The notes beneath the pieces were generated by a model. That model saw nothing but the letters and a program-made list of their open reading frames with translations. It searched no databases and was not told the DNA's origin. The position numbers and the translations under genes were made by a program. From Microbaculum marinisediminis (lineage in GTDB: Bacteria > Pseudomonadota > Alphaproteobacteria > Rhizobiales > Tepidamorphaceae), in NCBI RefSeq assembly GCF_025397915.1, contig NZ_JALIDZ010000016.1, positions 1-55,153 on the forward strand: DNA of 55,153 nucleotides. Direction: 5' to 3'. Of this stretch, positions 1 to 7,927 are shown in pieces; position 1 is the stretch's first letter; each line of letters begins with the position of its first letter.

Positions 1-575
1 ATGGCCGAGCTCAGGCCGGCCATCGACTCGTGCGGTGCGAGGTCGATCGGCGGGGCGACGCGCCGGCTCACGTCGGTGCGGGCCTGCGCGGCGTCGATCC
101 AGGCGAGCCCGTCGGCGAGACCGGCCAGGGCGAAGCGGGCCGACGCCGAGCCGCCGCCGTCCGGCTCGTAGAACAGGGTGGCCTCGCGCCCGTCGGACAT
201 CAGGCCGAGCAGGCGCTCGGCAAGGCCGGCATTGATCAGGAACAGGTTGTCGGTGGAGCCGTAGGCCAGATAGTCATAGCCGGGATTGAAGGTCAGCTTG
301 GGGCCGCCGTCGACATTCATCGAGAAGGGATGGATGAGGTCGATCGTCGGATGAAGCGGCGTCACCGAGACCTGCCAGGGCGCGTCGGCCTCCGGCCGGC
401 GCCGCAGCGCCAGCACCACGTCCTCGCCGTCCGGGCCTGTCGCCTGGTTGACCAGGACGCAGATGGTCTCGTCGGTACATTCGGCCCGCCAGTCGCCGAA
501 CGCGGCGATCTCGGCGGAGACGGGGGCAAGCAGTCCCCAGAGGACGACAAGGAAGGCCGCGAGAGGCAAGGACAT
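1..575 (-). CDS. DUF1176-like exported protein, 3' end cut by window edge
   Basis: The reverse strand reads 191 codons from an ATG at 575 to the edge of the window without a stop. The product opens with a clear signal peptide (MSLPLAAFLVVLWGLLAPVSA) followed by EIAAFGDWRAECTDETICVL, the kind of start seen in DUF1176 and invasion-associated-locus-B-like periplasmic proteins (GDW then paired cysteines). The rest (SMNVDGGPKLTFNPG, LAERLLGLMSDGREATLFY) also fits a DUF1176 beta-rich domain. Function in this family is unknown. The start was chosen because the signal peptide begins exactly there; upstream codons are only low-complexity Arg/Pro/Thr. Family assignment is moderate; that it is a coding region is fairly sure. 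Confidence 0.6.
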   Translation of the reverse strand, partial: MSLPLAAFLVVLWGLLAPVSAEIAAFGDWRAECTDETICVLVNQATGPDGEDVVLALRRRPEADAPWQVSVTPLHPTIDLIHPFSMNVDGGPKLTFNPGYDYLAYGSTDNLFLINAGLAERLLGLMSDGREATLFYEPDGGGSASARFALAGLADGLAWIDAAQARTDVSRRVAPPIDLAPHESMAGLSSA

Positions 576-779
576 CGGCGTGTTCCGGGGCGTGTTCCGG
601 CGTTGGACGGTCGTCCGCCCAAGGATAACGCGAAGACCGGGCGACCGGAAAGACACGATAGACCGGCGACGGGCCAATGCGAAGGCGCGTCGGGACCGTG
701 CTAGGCTTCCGGAAAAGCAGGATTTCGGTCACGCCGATCCGGCGTGCGTCCAGGGCACAACCCCCGGGAGGATACCCCG

Positions 780-1076
780 ATGATCATGCGTATCTTTCAA
801 GTCGTGACCAGGCCCGGAAAAGAGGAGGCATTCGGCAGGTTCTTCCATGAAACCGCGATCCCGCTGATGAAGGGAACCGAAGGTATCGTCTCGGTTCTTC
901 CCGGCGCTTCGCGGCCGGACAGCCCGCGGGAGTTCAGCTTCGTGATGGTGTGGAAGGACCTGGATGCGCTGAAGGCCTTCGTCGGGGACGACTACAAGAC
1001 CCCGCACATCGACCCGGCCGAGGCCGAACTGGTCGAGTCCCGGTCGATCAAGCACTACGATCTGGTCGAGACCTGA
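780..1076 (+). CDS. Small antibiotic-biosynthesis-monooxygenase-type (ABM) domain protein
   Basis: A 98-residue protein starting MIMRIFQVVTRPGKEEAF, with GGGAGGA about 5 nt before the ATG at 780. Its length and pattern (a first strand, the FFHETAIPLMKGTEGIVSVLPG helix-turn-strand, and FSFVMVWKDLDALKAFVG) match the dimeric ferredoxin-like alpha/beta barrel of ABM-domain proteins. Such proteins can be cofactor-free monooxygenases, but many have no known substrate and none can be assigned here. It stands alone between a divergent exported protein and a convergent one. A GTG upstream at 744 is in frame but has no ribosome binding site. Confidence 0.75.
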   Translation: MIMRIFQVVTRPGKEEAFGRFFHETAIPLMKGTEGIVSVLPGASRPDSPREFSFVMVWKDLDALKAFVGDDYKTPHIDPAEAELVESRSIKHYDLVET

Positions 1077-1189
1077 CCCGGTCGGGCCCAACGAACCGGT
1101 CCCCCGTTTCCCCGAGTCAAGCGCGATACAGCTTGGCGGGACGGGCGCACTCGGCGCCCGCCACGCGAAATCCGGAAACGGGGGCGGCC

Positions 1190-1747
1190 TCAATAGCGCC
1201 GCGGAACGTAGACCGCCAGAATGGACGGATTGAGCAGATCGACGCTTTGCGCGTTCTCCATGAGGCAGACGAGGTGGAACGTGTTGGCGCCCTTCCTGAC
1301 CTGAACCACACGCGTCCGGGAGAACGACGCGTAGGCGTTTTCCGGTGCATTGTCCCCGGAGTGCGAGACGGCGGTCGCGAAATCGTATGTCGTGTCCGGC
1401 GACACGCTGCAGGCGGCCTCGTTGGCCGTTCCCTTGAAGGCAAACATGCCTTGGCCGGTGACGTGGGCGAAGCCGCGCGCGGGCGCCTTCAGCGTGACGG
1501 ACACCACCACCTTCTCGGTCGTCGACAGCGCGACGGAGTCTCCGTTCAGGGCTCCCTCGTCGAGGCCGGCCGGCTTCGCACTGTTGGCGAGGCGTGCCGG
1601 GTTGACGGCGCGCTTGCCGATATCGGCCTTGCCGACGCAGCCCCGGCAGACGAGGTTCGTGGCGGTCTGGGAAAAAGCCGGTCCCTGAAACGCGACGACG
1701 AGCAGCGCGGCGGCCAGCGAAACGAGGCCACTCAAACGAATTGTCAT
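1190..1747 (-). CDS. Exported protein of unknown function with CxxC and repeat-like N-terminus
   Basis: 185 residues, with GGAGG six bases before the ATG at 1747, which fixes the start (an upstream in-frame Met at 1780 lacks one). A signal peptide (MTIRLSGLVSLAAALLVVAFQGPAFS) is followed by a CRGC pair and a stretch GKADIGKRAVNPARLANSAKPAG that resembles the short degenerate AD-I-x(n)-A/S repeats of many bacterial exported proteins. The second half (from about residue 70) is a strand-rich domain with two more cysteines (C at AACSV and HLVCLM), probably a disulfide-bonded beta sandwich. No function can be given. Confidence 0.7.
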   Translation of the reverse strand: MTIRLSGLVSLAAALLVVAFQGPAFSQTATNLVCRGCVGKADIGKRAVNPARLANSAKPAGLDEGALNGDSVALSTTEKVVVSVTLKAPARGFAHVTGQGMFAFKGTANEAACSVSPDTTYDFATAVSHSGDNAPENAYASFSRTRVVQVRKGANTFHLVCLMENAQSVDLLNPSILAVYVPRRY

Positions 1748-2048
1748 GCAAAATCCTCCAACAAACAGGCGATGCCGCAACGAATCGTCATTCGATTAAC
1801 ATTGCGCAAACCGCGGGAGCGGTTTTCCGTGTCGGGAAGCCCTGTCGTGGCCCGCGGAAGCCGCGCACGGCCGTGCGGTTGATTCTCCGTTTCCGCCGGA
1901 CCTCGCGGCGCGGTTCATAGCCCCGTGCGGCGTCGTTAGGGGCTGAATCGTCCCGGCATGGCGTTTTTCCGGCACTGTGACATCCATCGCCTTGACCCGC
2001 CGTACCCATCCGCGCATCCTTGCGCCACGATCCGAATTGGAGGCTGGA
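1748..2048. other. Divergent intergenic region, 301 bases
   Basis: This gap separates two divergently transcribed exported-protein genes (starts at 1747 minus and 2049 plus), so it must hold promoters for both. It contains a perfect 14-bp palindrome CGCACGGCCGTGCG at 1864-1877 and an AT-richer stretch near 1785-1805 (ATTCGATTAACATTG). I see no convincing -35/-10 pair and no coding frame with a start. Confidence 0.4.
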
Positions 2049-2510
2049 ATGCTGCGTTTCGCTGCCGGTGCGATCTGTGCCGCCCTCGCAATTGGTGCGA
2101 CGGCGCTTGGCGTTTCCGCGCCTGCGTCGGCGGGGAACTTCACCTTCTATTCCGACGCGAATCGGGACGGCCCCTGGAATGGGCCGGCCTGCGATGATCC
2201 GTCGGTGCTGAGCCGCATCCTCGCCCATTTCGATCAGGCGGAAGCGCAATACTGGCATACCGGCCTGAAGATGGCGCAGATCACCGGCGCGCGCGAGACC
2301 ACCTTCCGCGACTGGGATCCGCCGATCATCGCGACGCGCTTCTGCACCGGCTCGGCCTATCTGACCGACGGGCAGCGCTACGATCTGGTCTACTGGCTGC
2401 GCAGCGAGCAGGGCTTTGCCGGCGTCGGCTGGGGCGTTCAGTTCTGCCTGGTCGGACGCGACCGCGAATACGCCTACGCGCCGGCCTGCAAGATGCTGCG
2501 TCCGCTCTAA
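2049..2510 (+). CDS. Conserved exported protein of unknown function, paired with RNase T2
   Basis: 153 residues with a signal peptide (MLRFAAGAICAALAIGATALGVSAPASA) and GGAGG seven bases before the ATG at 2049. The mature part starts GNFTFYSDANRDGPWNGPACDD and has three cysteines (PACDD, RFCTG, QFCLV) plus a fourth near the end (PACKML), suggesting two disulfides. It ends 8 nt before the RNase T2 gene, so the two are co-transcribed. Inference: it may act with the nuclease in the periplasm, for example as a partner or inhibitor, but nothing in the sequence shows this directly. Confidence 0.8.
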   Translation: MLRFAAGAICAALAIGATALGVSAPASAGNFTFYSDANRDGPWNGPACDDPSVLSRILAHFDQAEAQYWHTGLKMAQITGARETTFRDWDPPIIATRFCTGSAYLTDGQRYDLVYWLRSEQGFAGVGWGVQFCLVGRDREYAYAPACKMLRPL

Positions 2511-2518
2511 GGATCGCA

Positions 2519-3190
2519 ATGCGGTCGGGCAGCCGACGTCTCCTCCTCGCCAGCCTGTTCTGTCTCGGCCTCGCGACCGGCGGCGCCGAGGCGCAGCGCG
2601 TGGGGACGAACGTCGCCGGCGATTTCGACTACTACGTCCTGTCGCTGTCGTGGTCGCCCTCCTATTGCGAGGCGGAAGCCGAAAGGGCCGACCGGTTCCA
2701 ATGCGCCGGCGGGCGGCCCTATTCCTTCGTCGTGCACGGGCTGTGGCCGCAATACGAACGCGGCTGGCCGGAGTTCTGCCCGGCGGCGACCAGCCGGCCG
2801 AGCGAGCAGATCGTTCGGAGCATGCTCGACATCATGCCGAGCCCCGGCCTAGTGCGGTACCAGTGGCAGAAGCACGGCACCTGTGCCGGGCTGTCGGTCG
2901 AGGGCTATTTCGACCTGGTGCGCAAGGCGCGCGACCGGGTGGTGATCCCGCCGGCGTTCCGGACCGTCAACCGCTACGTGACGGTCGAGCCGGGGGCTGT
3001 CGAAAACGCATTCCGCAGGGCCAATCCGGGGCTGGCCGCCGATGCCATCGCCGTCGATTGCGATCGCAGCCGGCTGCGCGAGGTGCGCATCTGCATGGAC
3101 AAGGCGCTGAATTTCCGTGGCTGCCGTGAGGTCGACCGGCGCGCCTGCCGCCTGAACAAGGTGGTACTGCCGCCGGTGCGTGGCGGCTGA
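2519..3190 (+). CDS. Ribonuclease T2 family protein, periplasmic
   Basis: 223 residues with signal peptide (MRSGSRRLLLASLFCLGLATGGAEA). RNase T2 enzymes cut RNA without base preference through a 2',3'-cyclic phosphate. The first strand YYVLSLSWSPSYC, the CAS I box FVVHGLWPQ (His73) and the CAS II box QWQKHGTC (Lys118, His119) are present, as are cysteines for the family disulfides. In the fungal enzymes the CAS II box reads HEWxKHGTC; here the His-Glu pair is Tyr114-Gln115, so the acid that assists catalysis is replaced. The gene follows the preceding secreted protein by 8 nt. Length is normal for the bacterial family. Identification is firm; full activity is not certain. Confidence 0.92.
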   Translation: MRSGSRRLLLASLFCLGLATGGAEAQRVGTNVAGDFDYYVLSLSWSPSYCEAEAERADRFQCAGGRPYSFVVHGLWPQYERGWPEFCPAATSRPSEQIVRSMLDIMPSPGLVRYQWQKHGTCAGLSVEGYFDLVRKARDRVVIPPAFRTVNRYVTVEPGAVENAFRRANPGLAADAIAVDCDRSRLREVRICMDKALNFRGCREVDRRACRLNKVVLPPVRGG

Positions 3191-3356
3191 GGCGGTGGCT
3201 CAGGCGGCGGGTTCAATCGCGGCGGCGCCGATGGTAGCATCGTGCGTCACGAGCGTCGGCGGTTCCGCTCGCTGTCTTTGCCGGACCCCTCACGGGTAGC
3301 GAACGCGGGGACATGAGGTCTCGGCTACCCGGGGGAAACCTGGAGGAGCCGGACTC

Positions 3357-4586
3357 GTGACCATGGCCGACCCAATCCCGATCCAGATCCGCGAAACCGT
3401 CCGCACCGGTTTGCAGCGCTTCGCGAACGCACGCGCCGCGACGCTGGCGCTGCGGCCCGATACGCCGGTCTACTGTTTCCGCCCGGCGCAGCTGGAGGCG
3501 GACGCGCGTGCCTTCCGTGACGCGTTTCCCGGGCGGACGGCCTATGCGGTGAAGACCAATCCGCACCCGCTCGTGCTCGACACGCTGGCGCGTAGCGGCG
3601 TCGACGCCTTCGACGTCGCCTCGCCGGCGGAGTTCCGCATGGCGCGCGCGGCCGCCCCGCAGGCAGCGCTGTACTACATGCACCCGGTCAAGGCGGCGAC
3701 GGCGATCCGGGAGGCGCTGACCTCCTACGACATTCGCCACTTCGCCATCGACCACGAGAACGAGGCGGCCAAGATCCTGCGCGAGGCGCGCGCCGCCGGC
3801 GTCGACACGCCCGACCTGACGCTGTTCGTGCGGCTGGCCACGCGATCGCACGCCGTCTACGAGCTGTCGCGCAAGTTCGGCGCGGCGCCGGGCCACGCGG
3901 TGGAGCTGCTGCAGCGCGTGCACCGGCTCGGCGCCAGGGCCGGCCTGTGCTTCCATGTCGGCAGTCAGGTCGAGGCGCCGGACGCCTACGCCACGGCGCT
4001 GAAAACCGCCCAATGGGTGCGCGCCCGCGCGGGGGTGCCGGTGGCGGCGCTGGATATCGGCGGGGGCTTTCCGGCGCGCTACGGCGTCGACCGGCGCCGC
4101 AAGCGGCCGCCGACGCCCACGCCGGGCGAGCTGATCCCGCGCATCCTGCGCGCCGTCGAGAGCACCGGCTTCGCCGACGTGCCGCTGGTGGCCGAACCCG
4201 GCCGGGTCGTCGTCGCCCGATCGCTTTCGGTGATCGTGCGGGTGCTGCTGCGCAAGGGGCAGCGGCTCTATATCAACGACGGCATTTGGGCGAGCCTGTC
4301 GGACGCCTGGACCGGCAAGCTGACGCTGCCGGTGCACCTGATCCCGGAGCCGGGGCGGTTGAAGCCGAAGGGCGATCCCAAGCGGGTGATCCCGTTCCGG
4401 ATCATGGGGGCGACTTGCGATTCCGTCGATATCCTGTCGCGGCCGTTCTGGCTGCCGGAAACGGTGGCGACCGGCGACTGGATCGAGGTCGGCCATATCG
4501 GCGCCTATTCGCTGTCGCTGCGGACCGATTTCAACGGCCTGTGTCCGGACAGCTTCGTCGAGGTGGACGCGCCGTTCCGGACCTGA
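3357..4586 (+). CDS. Group IV PLP decarboxylase (ornithine/lysine/diaminopimelate type)
   Basis: 409 residues of the alanine-racemase-barrel fold decarboxylases. The PLP lysine sits in YAVKTNPHP (Lys66), followed by HVGSQ (His200), the phosphate-binding DIGGGFP (233-239), EPGR (280-283) and the substrate/catalytic box GATCDSVD (351-358, with the Cys354-Asp355 pair typical of ornithine decarboxylases). It most likely decarboxylates ornithine or lysine to putrescine or cadaverine in polyamine synthesis; the exact substrate cannot be read. GGAGG at about 3342 suits the GTG at 3357 better than the ATG two codons on (3363). Monocistronic by context, with a 165-nt leader after the RNase gene. Confidence 0.88.
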   Translation: MTMADPIPIQIRETVRTGLQRFANARAATLALRPDTPVYCFRPAQLEADARAFRDAFPGRTAYAVKTNPHPLVLDTLARSGVDAFDVASPAEFRMARAAAPQAALYYMHPVKAATAIREALTSYDIRHFAIDHENEAAKILREARAAGVDTPDLTLFVRLATRSHAVYELSRKFGAAPGHAVELLQRVHRLGARAGLCFHVGSQVEAPDAYATALKTAQWVRARAGVPVAALDIGGGFPARYGVDRRRKRPPTPTPGELIPRILRAVESTGFADVPLVAEPGRVVVARSLSVIVRVLLRKGQRLYINDGIWASLSDAWTGKLTLPVHLIPEPGRLKPKGDPKRVIPFRIMGATCDSVDILSRPFWLPETVATGDWIEVGHIGAYSLSLRTDFNGLCPDSFVEVDAPFRT

Positions 4587-4595
4587 CGGGCGGTC

Positions 4596-4933
4596 TCAGC
4601 CGGGCCAGAGATACCGGGCCGGGGAGAAGGTGGCGACCGGGCACGGCGTGTTCGAGAACGTCCAGGAGGTGTTGTTGAGGAAGGTCGCGCAGGTCGCGAT
4701 CCTGCCGCGGATGCAGGCGGTGTCGCCGATGTGGATGTCCCGTCCGCCGAGGCGGCAGGTACAGTTTATCGCGGGGCGGATCGCGCTATCCGGAGATTTC
4801 GCTCCGATAGGCGCGCCCAGGGGGGCGCCGGATGCGGTGGGCTCTTCGGCACGACCCTGACCTGTGGCCGCGACAACCGCCGCGACGGTCAGGATGGCGC
4901 CGAAGCGCCGAATGTGTCGGCTCGCTATCCCAT
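4596..4933 (-). pseudogene. Small cysteine-rich exported protein with no in-frame start (frameshift or unusual start)
   Basis: The reverse strand encodes a hydrophobic leader (FGAILTVAAVVAATGQGRAEE), a Pro/Ala/Gly linker and then INCTCRLGGRDIHIGDTACI, further Cys at RIATCATFLNNTSW and TPCPVATF, and a stop at 4596. The CxCR-GRD-IG-xxCI ... C-FLNNTSW ... PC pattern is that of a small conserved exported protein of Hyphomicrobiales, as I recall it. No ATG, GTG or TTG lies in this frame before the leader; the only nearby ATG (4931-4933) is one base out of frame, reading ATGGGATAG into a stop. A one-base loss just after that ATG, a sequencing error, or a rare start (ATA/ATT) would explain it. It lies 80 nt downstream of the cold-shock gene on the same strand. 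Confidence 0.55.
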
Positions 4934-5012
4934 CGTCGCCAAGACTAACAGGAACTGGTCGAAACCGGTAGGCCGCCGGACCGTGGGGACCGGCGGCGGA
5001 AGTGCGGATGGA

Positions 5013-5228
5013 TCAGCTGGCGATCTGCAGGTTGATGGCCTTCGGACCCTTGCCGCGCTTGTCGGGTTCGGTCTCGAAGGTCACGCGCGACCCCTGGTCG
5101 ATCGGCGGAATGCCGGAGCGCTCGACGTCGGAGATATGGACGAATACGTCCTTACCGCCGTCGTCAGGCGTAATGAATCCGTAGCCCTTAGACTGATTGA
5201 AGAATTTTACTGTGCCCGTCTGGCGCAT
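5013..5228 (-). CDS. cspA: Cold-shock domain protein (CspA family)
   Basis: 71 residues, the usual length of a single cold-shock domain. Both RNA-binding motifs are intact: KGYGFI (14-19) and VFVHIS (28-33). Such proteins bind single-stranded nucleic acid and melt RNA structure in the cytoplasm. GGGAG precedes the ATG at 5228. The 239-nt region up to the end of the next gene (5229-5467) is long enough for a structured 5' leader of the kind known for csp mRNAs, but I cannot prove a promoter in it. The gene symbol denotes the family; which paralog it is cannot be told. Confidence 0.93.
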   Translation of the reverse strand: MRQTGTVKFFNQSKGYGFITPDDGGKDVFVHISDVERSGIPPIDQGSRVTFETEPDKRGKGPKAINLQIAS

Positions 5229-5467
5229 GGAGGTCTCCCTTCCCGAGGAATTCCGACCGTCGACGCGACGGCCGGTCGTTGCCGAGGCAGGCGAGCAGAG
5301 ATCTTCGGGATAGGCATTCCACGCGACATATCAGGCGCGACTTACGTCCATTCCGGCAGTCCGATCAGCCGCCTCGCCAATCGTGATGACGCAAGCATAG
5401 CGCATACGCAAGCAAAATTCGCGTCATAATTTGGGTGAGGGGCGCTAAAAATCAGTTCTGCCTAGAA

Positions 5468-5821
5468 TTACGGCAATTTGATCACATATTGCTTACGCGT
5501 TGTCTCTTTCACTTCCCAAATTCCGTTGAATCCGGGCCGAAGTATAAAACTGTCGCCCGCTCTGACGGTTGTTGCAGTGCCGTCATCCCCGGTAATGACC
5601 GACACGCCGGAGATGATCGTGCAGTATTCCCACTCGTCATAGGCGATGCGCCACTTGCCCGGCGTAGACTCCCAGACACCGGCGAACAGCGTACCGTTCT
5701 CGGCCTCTTCCAGGTTCCATGTAGTGAAGCGCGGGTCTCCGGCGATGACCTTCTCGGGTGACGGAGCGTCATGCTCGGGCTGGACGGACGAGAGGTCGAA
5801 GGACAGGAACGTGGACGACAT
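5468..5821 (-). CDS. Cupin-fold protein (EutQ/ureidoglycine-aminohydrolase-like cupin)
   Basis: 117 residues with GAGGAG six bases before the ATG at 5821. The pattern GDPRFTTWNLEEAENGTLFAGVWESTPGKW, then EWEYCTIISGVSVITGDDG and AGDSFILRPGFNGIWEV, is that of the small single-cupin family Pfam calls cupin_3 (DUF861). The metal-binding histidines of classical cupins are largely missing: the first motif has EWEYC where HxH is usual. It may therefore be a binding protein rather than an enzyme. It lies upstream of the cold-shock gene on the same strand with a 239-nt gap, so is probably transcribed separately. Confidence 0.82.
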   Translation of the reverse strand: MSSTFLSFDLSSVQPEHDAPSPEKVIAGDPRFTTWNLEEAENGTLFAGVWESTPGKWRIAYDEWEYCTIISGVSVITGDDGTATTVRAGDSFILRPGFNGIWEVKETTRKQYVIKLP

Positions 5822-5936
5822 GGAGATCTCCTCGAGGCGGTCGACAAGGGGGCGGGTCTTCCGCCTCTCCCCTACATCGGTTAGTCAGGGATTACGACCA
5901 TCCCGGCAGTCCCCGGCAAGCAAGGAAACGACGCTC

Positions 5937-6596
5937 ATGACCACGCTGCGCGCCGCCATCATCCCGGTCACGCCGTTCCAGCAGAACTGCACGATCGTGT
6001 TCGACGAGGAGACGAAGCATGGCGTGGTGATCGATCCCGGCGGCGACCTCGACCAGATCGGCGCGGCGATCGAGGAACTCGGCCTGACGATCGACACGAT
6101 CCTGCTGACCCACGGCCATATCGACCATGCCGCCGGCGCCGATCAGCTGCGCGAGGGGCTTGGTGTCGAGATCGTCGGGCCGCACGAGGCCGACAAGCCA
6201 CTTCTCGACAACCTTGAGACACAGGGGGCGGCCTACGGGATCGCGGGCGCGCGCAACGTCACGCCGGATCGCTGGCTGAACGAAGGCGACAGCGTCGAAA
6301 TCGCCGGGCACGCCTTCGAGGTCATGCATTGTCCCGGCCACAGCCCCGGCTCGGTGGTGTTCGTCAACAAGCCGGCGAAGTTCGCCATCGTCGGCGACGT
6401 GCTCTTCCGCGGCTCGATCGGCCGCACCGATCTGTTCGGCGGCGATTTCGACACGCTTGCCAAGTCGATCCGGGAAAAGCTGTTTCCCCTCGGCGACGAC
6501 GTCAGCTTCCTGTGCGGGCACGGGCCGGGCGGATCCATCGGCGAGGAACGCCGCACCAATCCCTTCGTCGGCGAGAACGCCCAGGGCATCGCCTGA
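5937..6596 (+). CDS. Metallo-beta-lactamase-fold hydrolase (glyoxalase II / YcbL type)
   Basis: 219 residues with all zinc ligands of the glyoxalase-II-like MBL family: THGHIDH (His59, His61, Asp63, His64), His135 in CPGHSPG, Asp154 in VGDVLF and His195 in CGHGPG. The start MTTLRAAIIPVTPFQQNC and the length match the short YcbL-type enzymes that lack the glyoxalase II C-terminal domain. These hydrolyse thioesters such as S-lactoylglutathione in the cytoplasm; the physiological substrate is not established. AAGGAAA lies about 8 nt before the ATG at 5937. It is divergent from the cupin gene and convergent with the next gene. Confidence 0.9.
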   Translation: MTTLRAAIIPVTPFQQNCTIVFDEETKHGVVIDPGGDLDQIGAAIEELGLTIDTILLTHGHIDHAAGADQLREGLGVEIVGPHEADKPLLDNLETQGAAYGIAGARNVTPDRWLNEGDSVEIAGHAFEVMHCPGHSPGSVVFVNKPAKFAIVGDVLFRGSIGRTDLFGGDFDTLAKSIREKLFPLGDDVSFLCGHGPGGSIGEERRTNPFVGENAQGIA

Positions 6597-6626
6597 GCGT
6601 CCGGGGCACCGCCCGAGCGTATTGCC

Positions 6627-7013
6627 TCAGCAGCTCTTGGCGCTGGTCTCGCTGCCAACCACGGTGACGCGGACGGGCGCGGTGCCGGCCGAGATGAAGC
6701 CGAGCTTGGCGGCGGCGGCCTTGGTGACGTCGACGATGCGGCCGCGCACGAACGGGCCGCGGTCGTTGACCCGGACCTCGACGACACGGCCGTTGCGCAG
6801 GTTCTCCACGCGGATGCGGGTGCCGAACGGCAACGTGCGGTGCGCGGCGTAGAAGCCGGTCGGGTCGGCGCGCATTCCCGAGGCGGTGCGGCCGGTCAGC
6901 GCGTACCAGGACGCACGGCCGCACTCTGTGGCTTCGGCGGTTTCCGCCGTAACCGCGACCGAGGACATCAACGCGAGGGAAAGCGCGGCGGCGCGCGATA
7001 GATTAAGGGGCAT
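6627..7013 (-). CDS. rlpA: RlpA-like double-psi beta-barrel protein (septal ring lytic transglycosylase family)
   Basis: 128 residues: signal peptide (MPLNLSRAAALSLALMSSVAVTAETAEA) and one double-psi beta-barrel. ASWYALTGRTASGMRADPTGFYAAHRTLPFGTRIRVENLRNGR and VRVNDRGPFVRGRIVDVTKAAAAKLGF are diagnostic of RlpA; the conserved Asp in NDRGPF and the His in AAHRTLPF are present. RlpA proteins cleave stem-peptide-free glycan at the septum. There is no SPOR domain and no lipobox, so it is the short secreted form common in Hyphomicrobiales. GGAGA lies upstream of the ATG at 7013. Confidence 0.88.
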   Translation of the reverse strand: MPLNLSRAAALSLALMSSVAVTAETAEATECGRASWYALTGRTASGMRADPTGFYAAHRTLPFGTRIRVENLRNGRVVEVRVNDRGPFVRGRIVDVTKAAAAKLGFISAGTAPVRVTVVGSETSAKSC

Positions 7014-7171
7014 CGTGCCTTGTCTCCGACATGATCCCCCCTGAGGTGAGGAAAAGCCGGAAAAAGGCGGCGGAAACATGGCCGCAGGTATTGCCGGGGC
7101 TGCATGCAATCGTTGTCGCGGTCCTGCGGCAGGCAATGCGGGGGGCGCTGCGGGGCCTCCGCTGCCGGGCC

Positions 7172-7423
7172 TCAGCCACCGACGCCCATCATCCGCAGAC
7201 CGAGCGCCACGGCGAGCCAGCATGCTGCCCAGGCGGTCGCGCCCACCAGGGCGCCGCCGACCGCTGCGGAGATCCGCCAGCCGGGAAACAGGGCGGTTCC
7301 GAGCAGGCCGCCGGCCATCAGGCCGGGCCAGCCGAACCAGAGCGCGAGCTTAAGCCCGTAGGCGGCCAGAATGTCGAGGGCGATGGTGAGCACGCTGGCC
7401 TCCGTGATCCCGGCCGCAAGCAT
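7172..7423 (-). CDS. Small membrane protein, two or three predicted helices, unknown function
   Basis: 83 residues, almost entirely hydrophobic: VLTIALDILAAYGLKLALWFGW, a glycine-rich stretch GLMAGGLLGTALFPGW, then AAVGGALVGATAWAACWLAVALGL. The start at 7423 follows AAGGGAA. It begins 19 nt after the stop of the four-cysteine protein at 7443-7838 and so belongs to the same transcription unit. I do not recognise a family. It could tether or partner the upstream exported proteins. Confidence 0.55.
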   Translation of the reverse strand: MLAAGITEASVLTIALDILAAYGLKLALWFGWPGLMAGGLLGTALFPGWRISAAVGGALVGATAWAACWLAVALGLRMMGVGG

Positions 7424-7442
7424 TTCCCTTCGAGGCGCCGGC

Positions 7443-7838
7443 TCAGTCGGCGCAGGTTACGGCGATGGCGGAGTGCCAGTCGTTCGTAGCGAGCTCGATC
7501 TGGGCAACCTGATCGTCGCGGGCGAAACCGCTGAGGCAGGTCGCGTAGACGTCGCGTGCGCTGCTCAGGGCGGCAACATGGGCGCGATAGGCCTCGCAGC
7601 GTTCGGCGCGGCCGGCTTCGGCGGCGCCCGACAGGCTGGCAAGGGTCGCGGAGAAGCCGCGCGCCGCCTCGGCAACACGGGCCGGGCATTCGGCTGACGC
7701 GGTATCGATTCCGTCTTCGGTGGGGCCGGCCGCTGCATCGGTCGGCATCGGGGTCATCAATGCGGCGGTTCCGGCCGCGCCCAGAACGAGCGTCAGCACG
7801 ATGGCGGCAAGCAGAAAGGGGCGGGGCAGGCGTTTCAT
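7443..7838 (-). CDS. Exported four-cysteine protein, paralog of the next gene
   Basis: 131 residues with an N-terminal membrane segment or signal peptide (RPFLLAAIVLTLVLGAAGTAAL). The mature part aligns with the product of 7928-8359: C-x(n)-C-E/A-A-x(3)-H/Q-V-x-A-L/M then RDVYATC against RNIYRRC, and a last Cys near the C-terminus. Four cysteines at matching spacing suggest two conserved disulfides in a helical domain. Function unknown; family not recognised. The ribosome binding site is weak. It lies between its paralog (89 nt upstream) and the small membrane protein (19 nt downstream). Confidence 0.65.
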   Translation of the reverse strand: MKRLPRPFLLAAIVLTLVLGAAGTAALMTPMPTDAAAGPTEDGIDTASAECPARVAEAARGFSATLASLSGAAEAGRAERCEAYRAHVAALSSARDVYATCLSGFARDDQVAQIELATNDWHSAIAVTCAD

Positions 7839-7927
7839 GGCGTCGTCTGTCGAACTCTCAGTGTCCCACGATGTTTCCGTCCCGGCGATGTCGCGCGCCG
7901 GTCCCCCCGGCGCGCTTCATGCCGTAT

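Noticed and set aside
274-732. A 152-codon minus-strand frame at the window start
   Set aside because: A different minus-strand frame from 575 to the edge carries a signal peptide and a coherent protein, so this one is a shadow.
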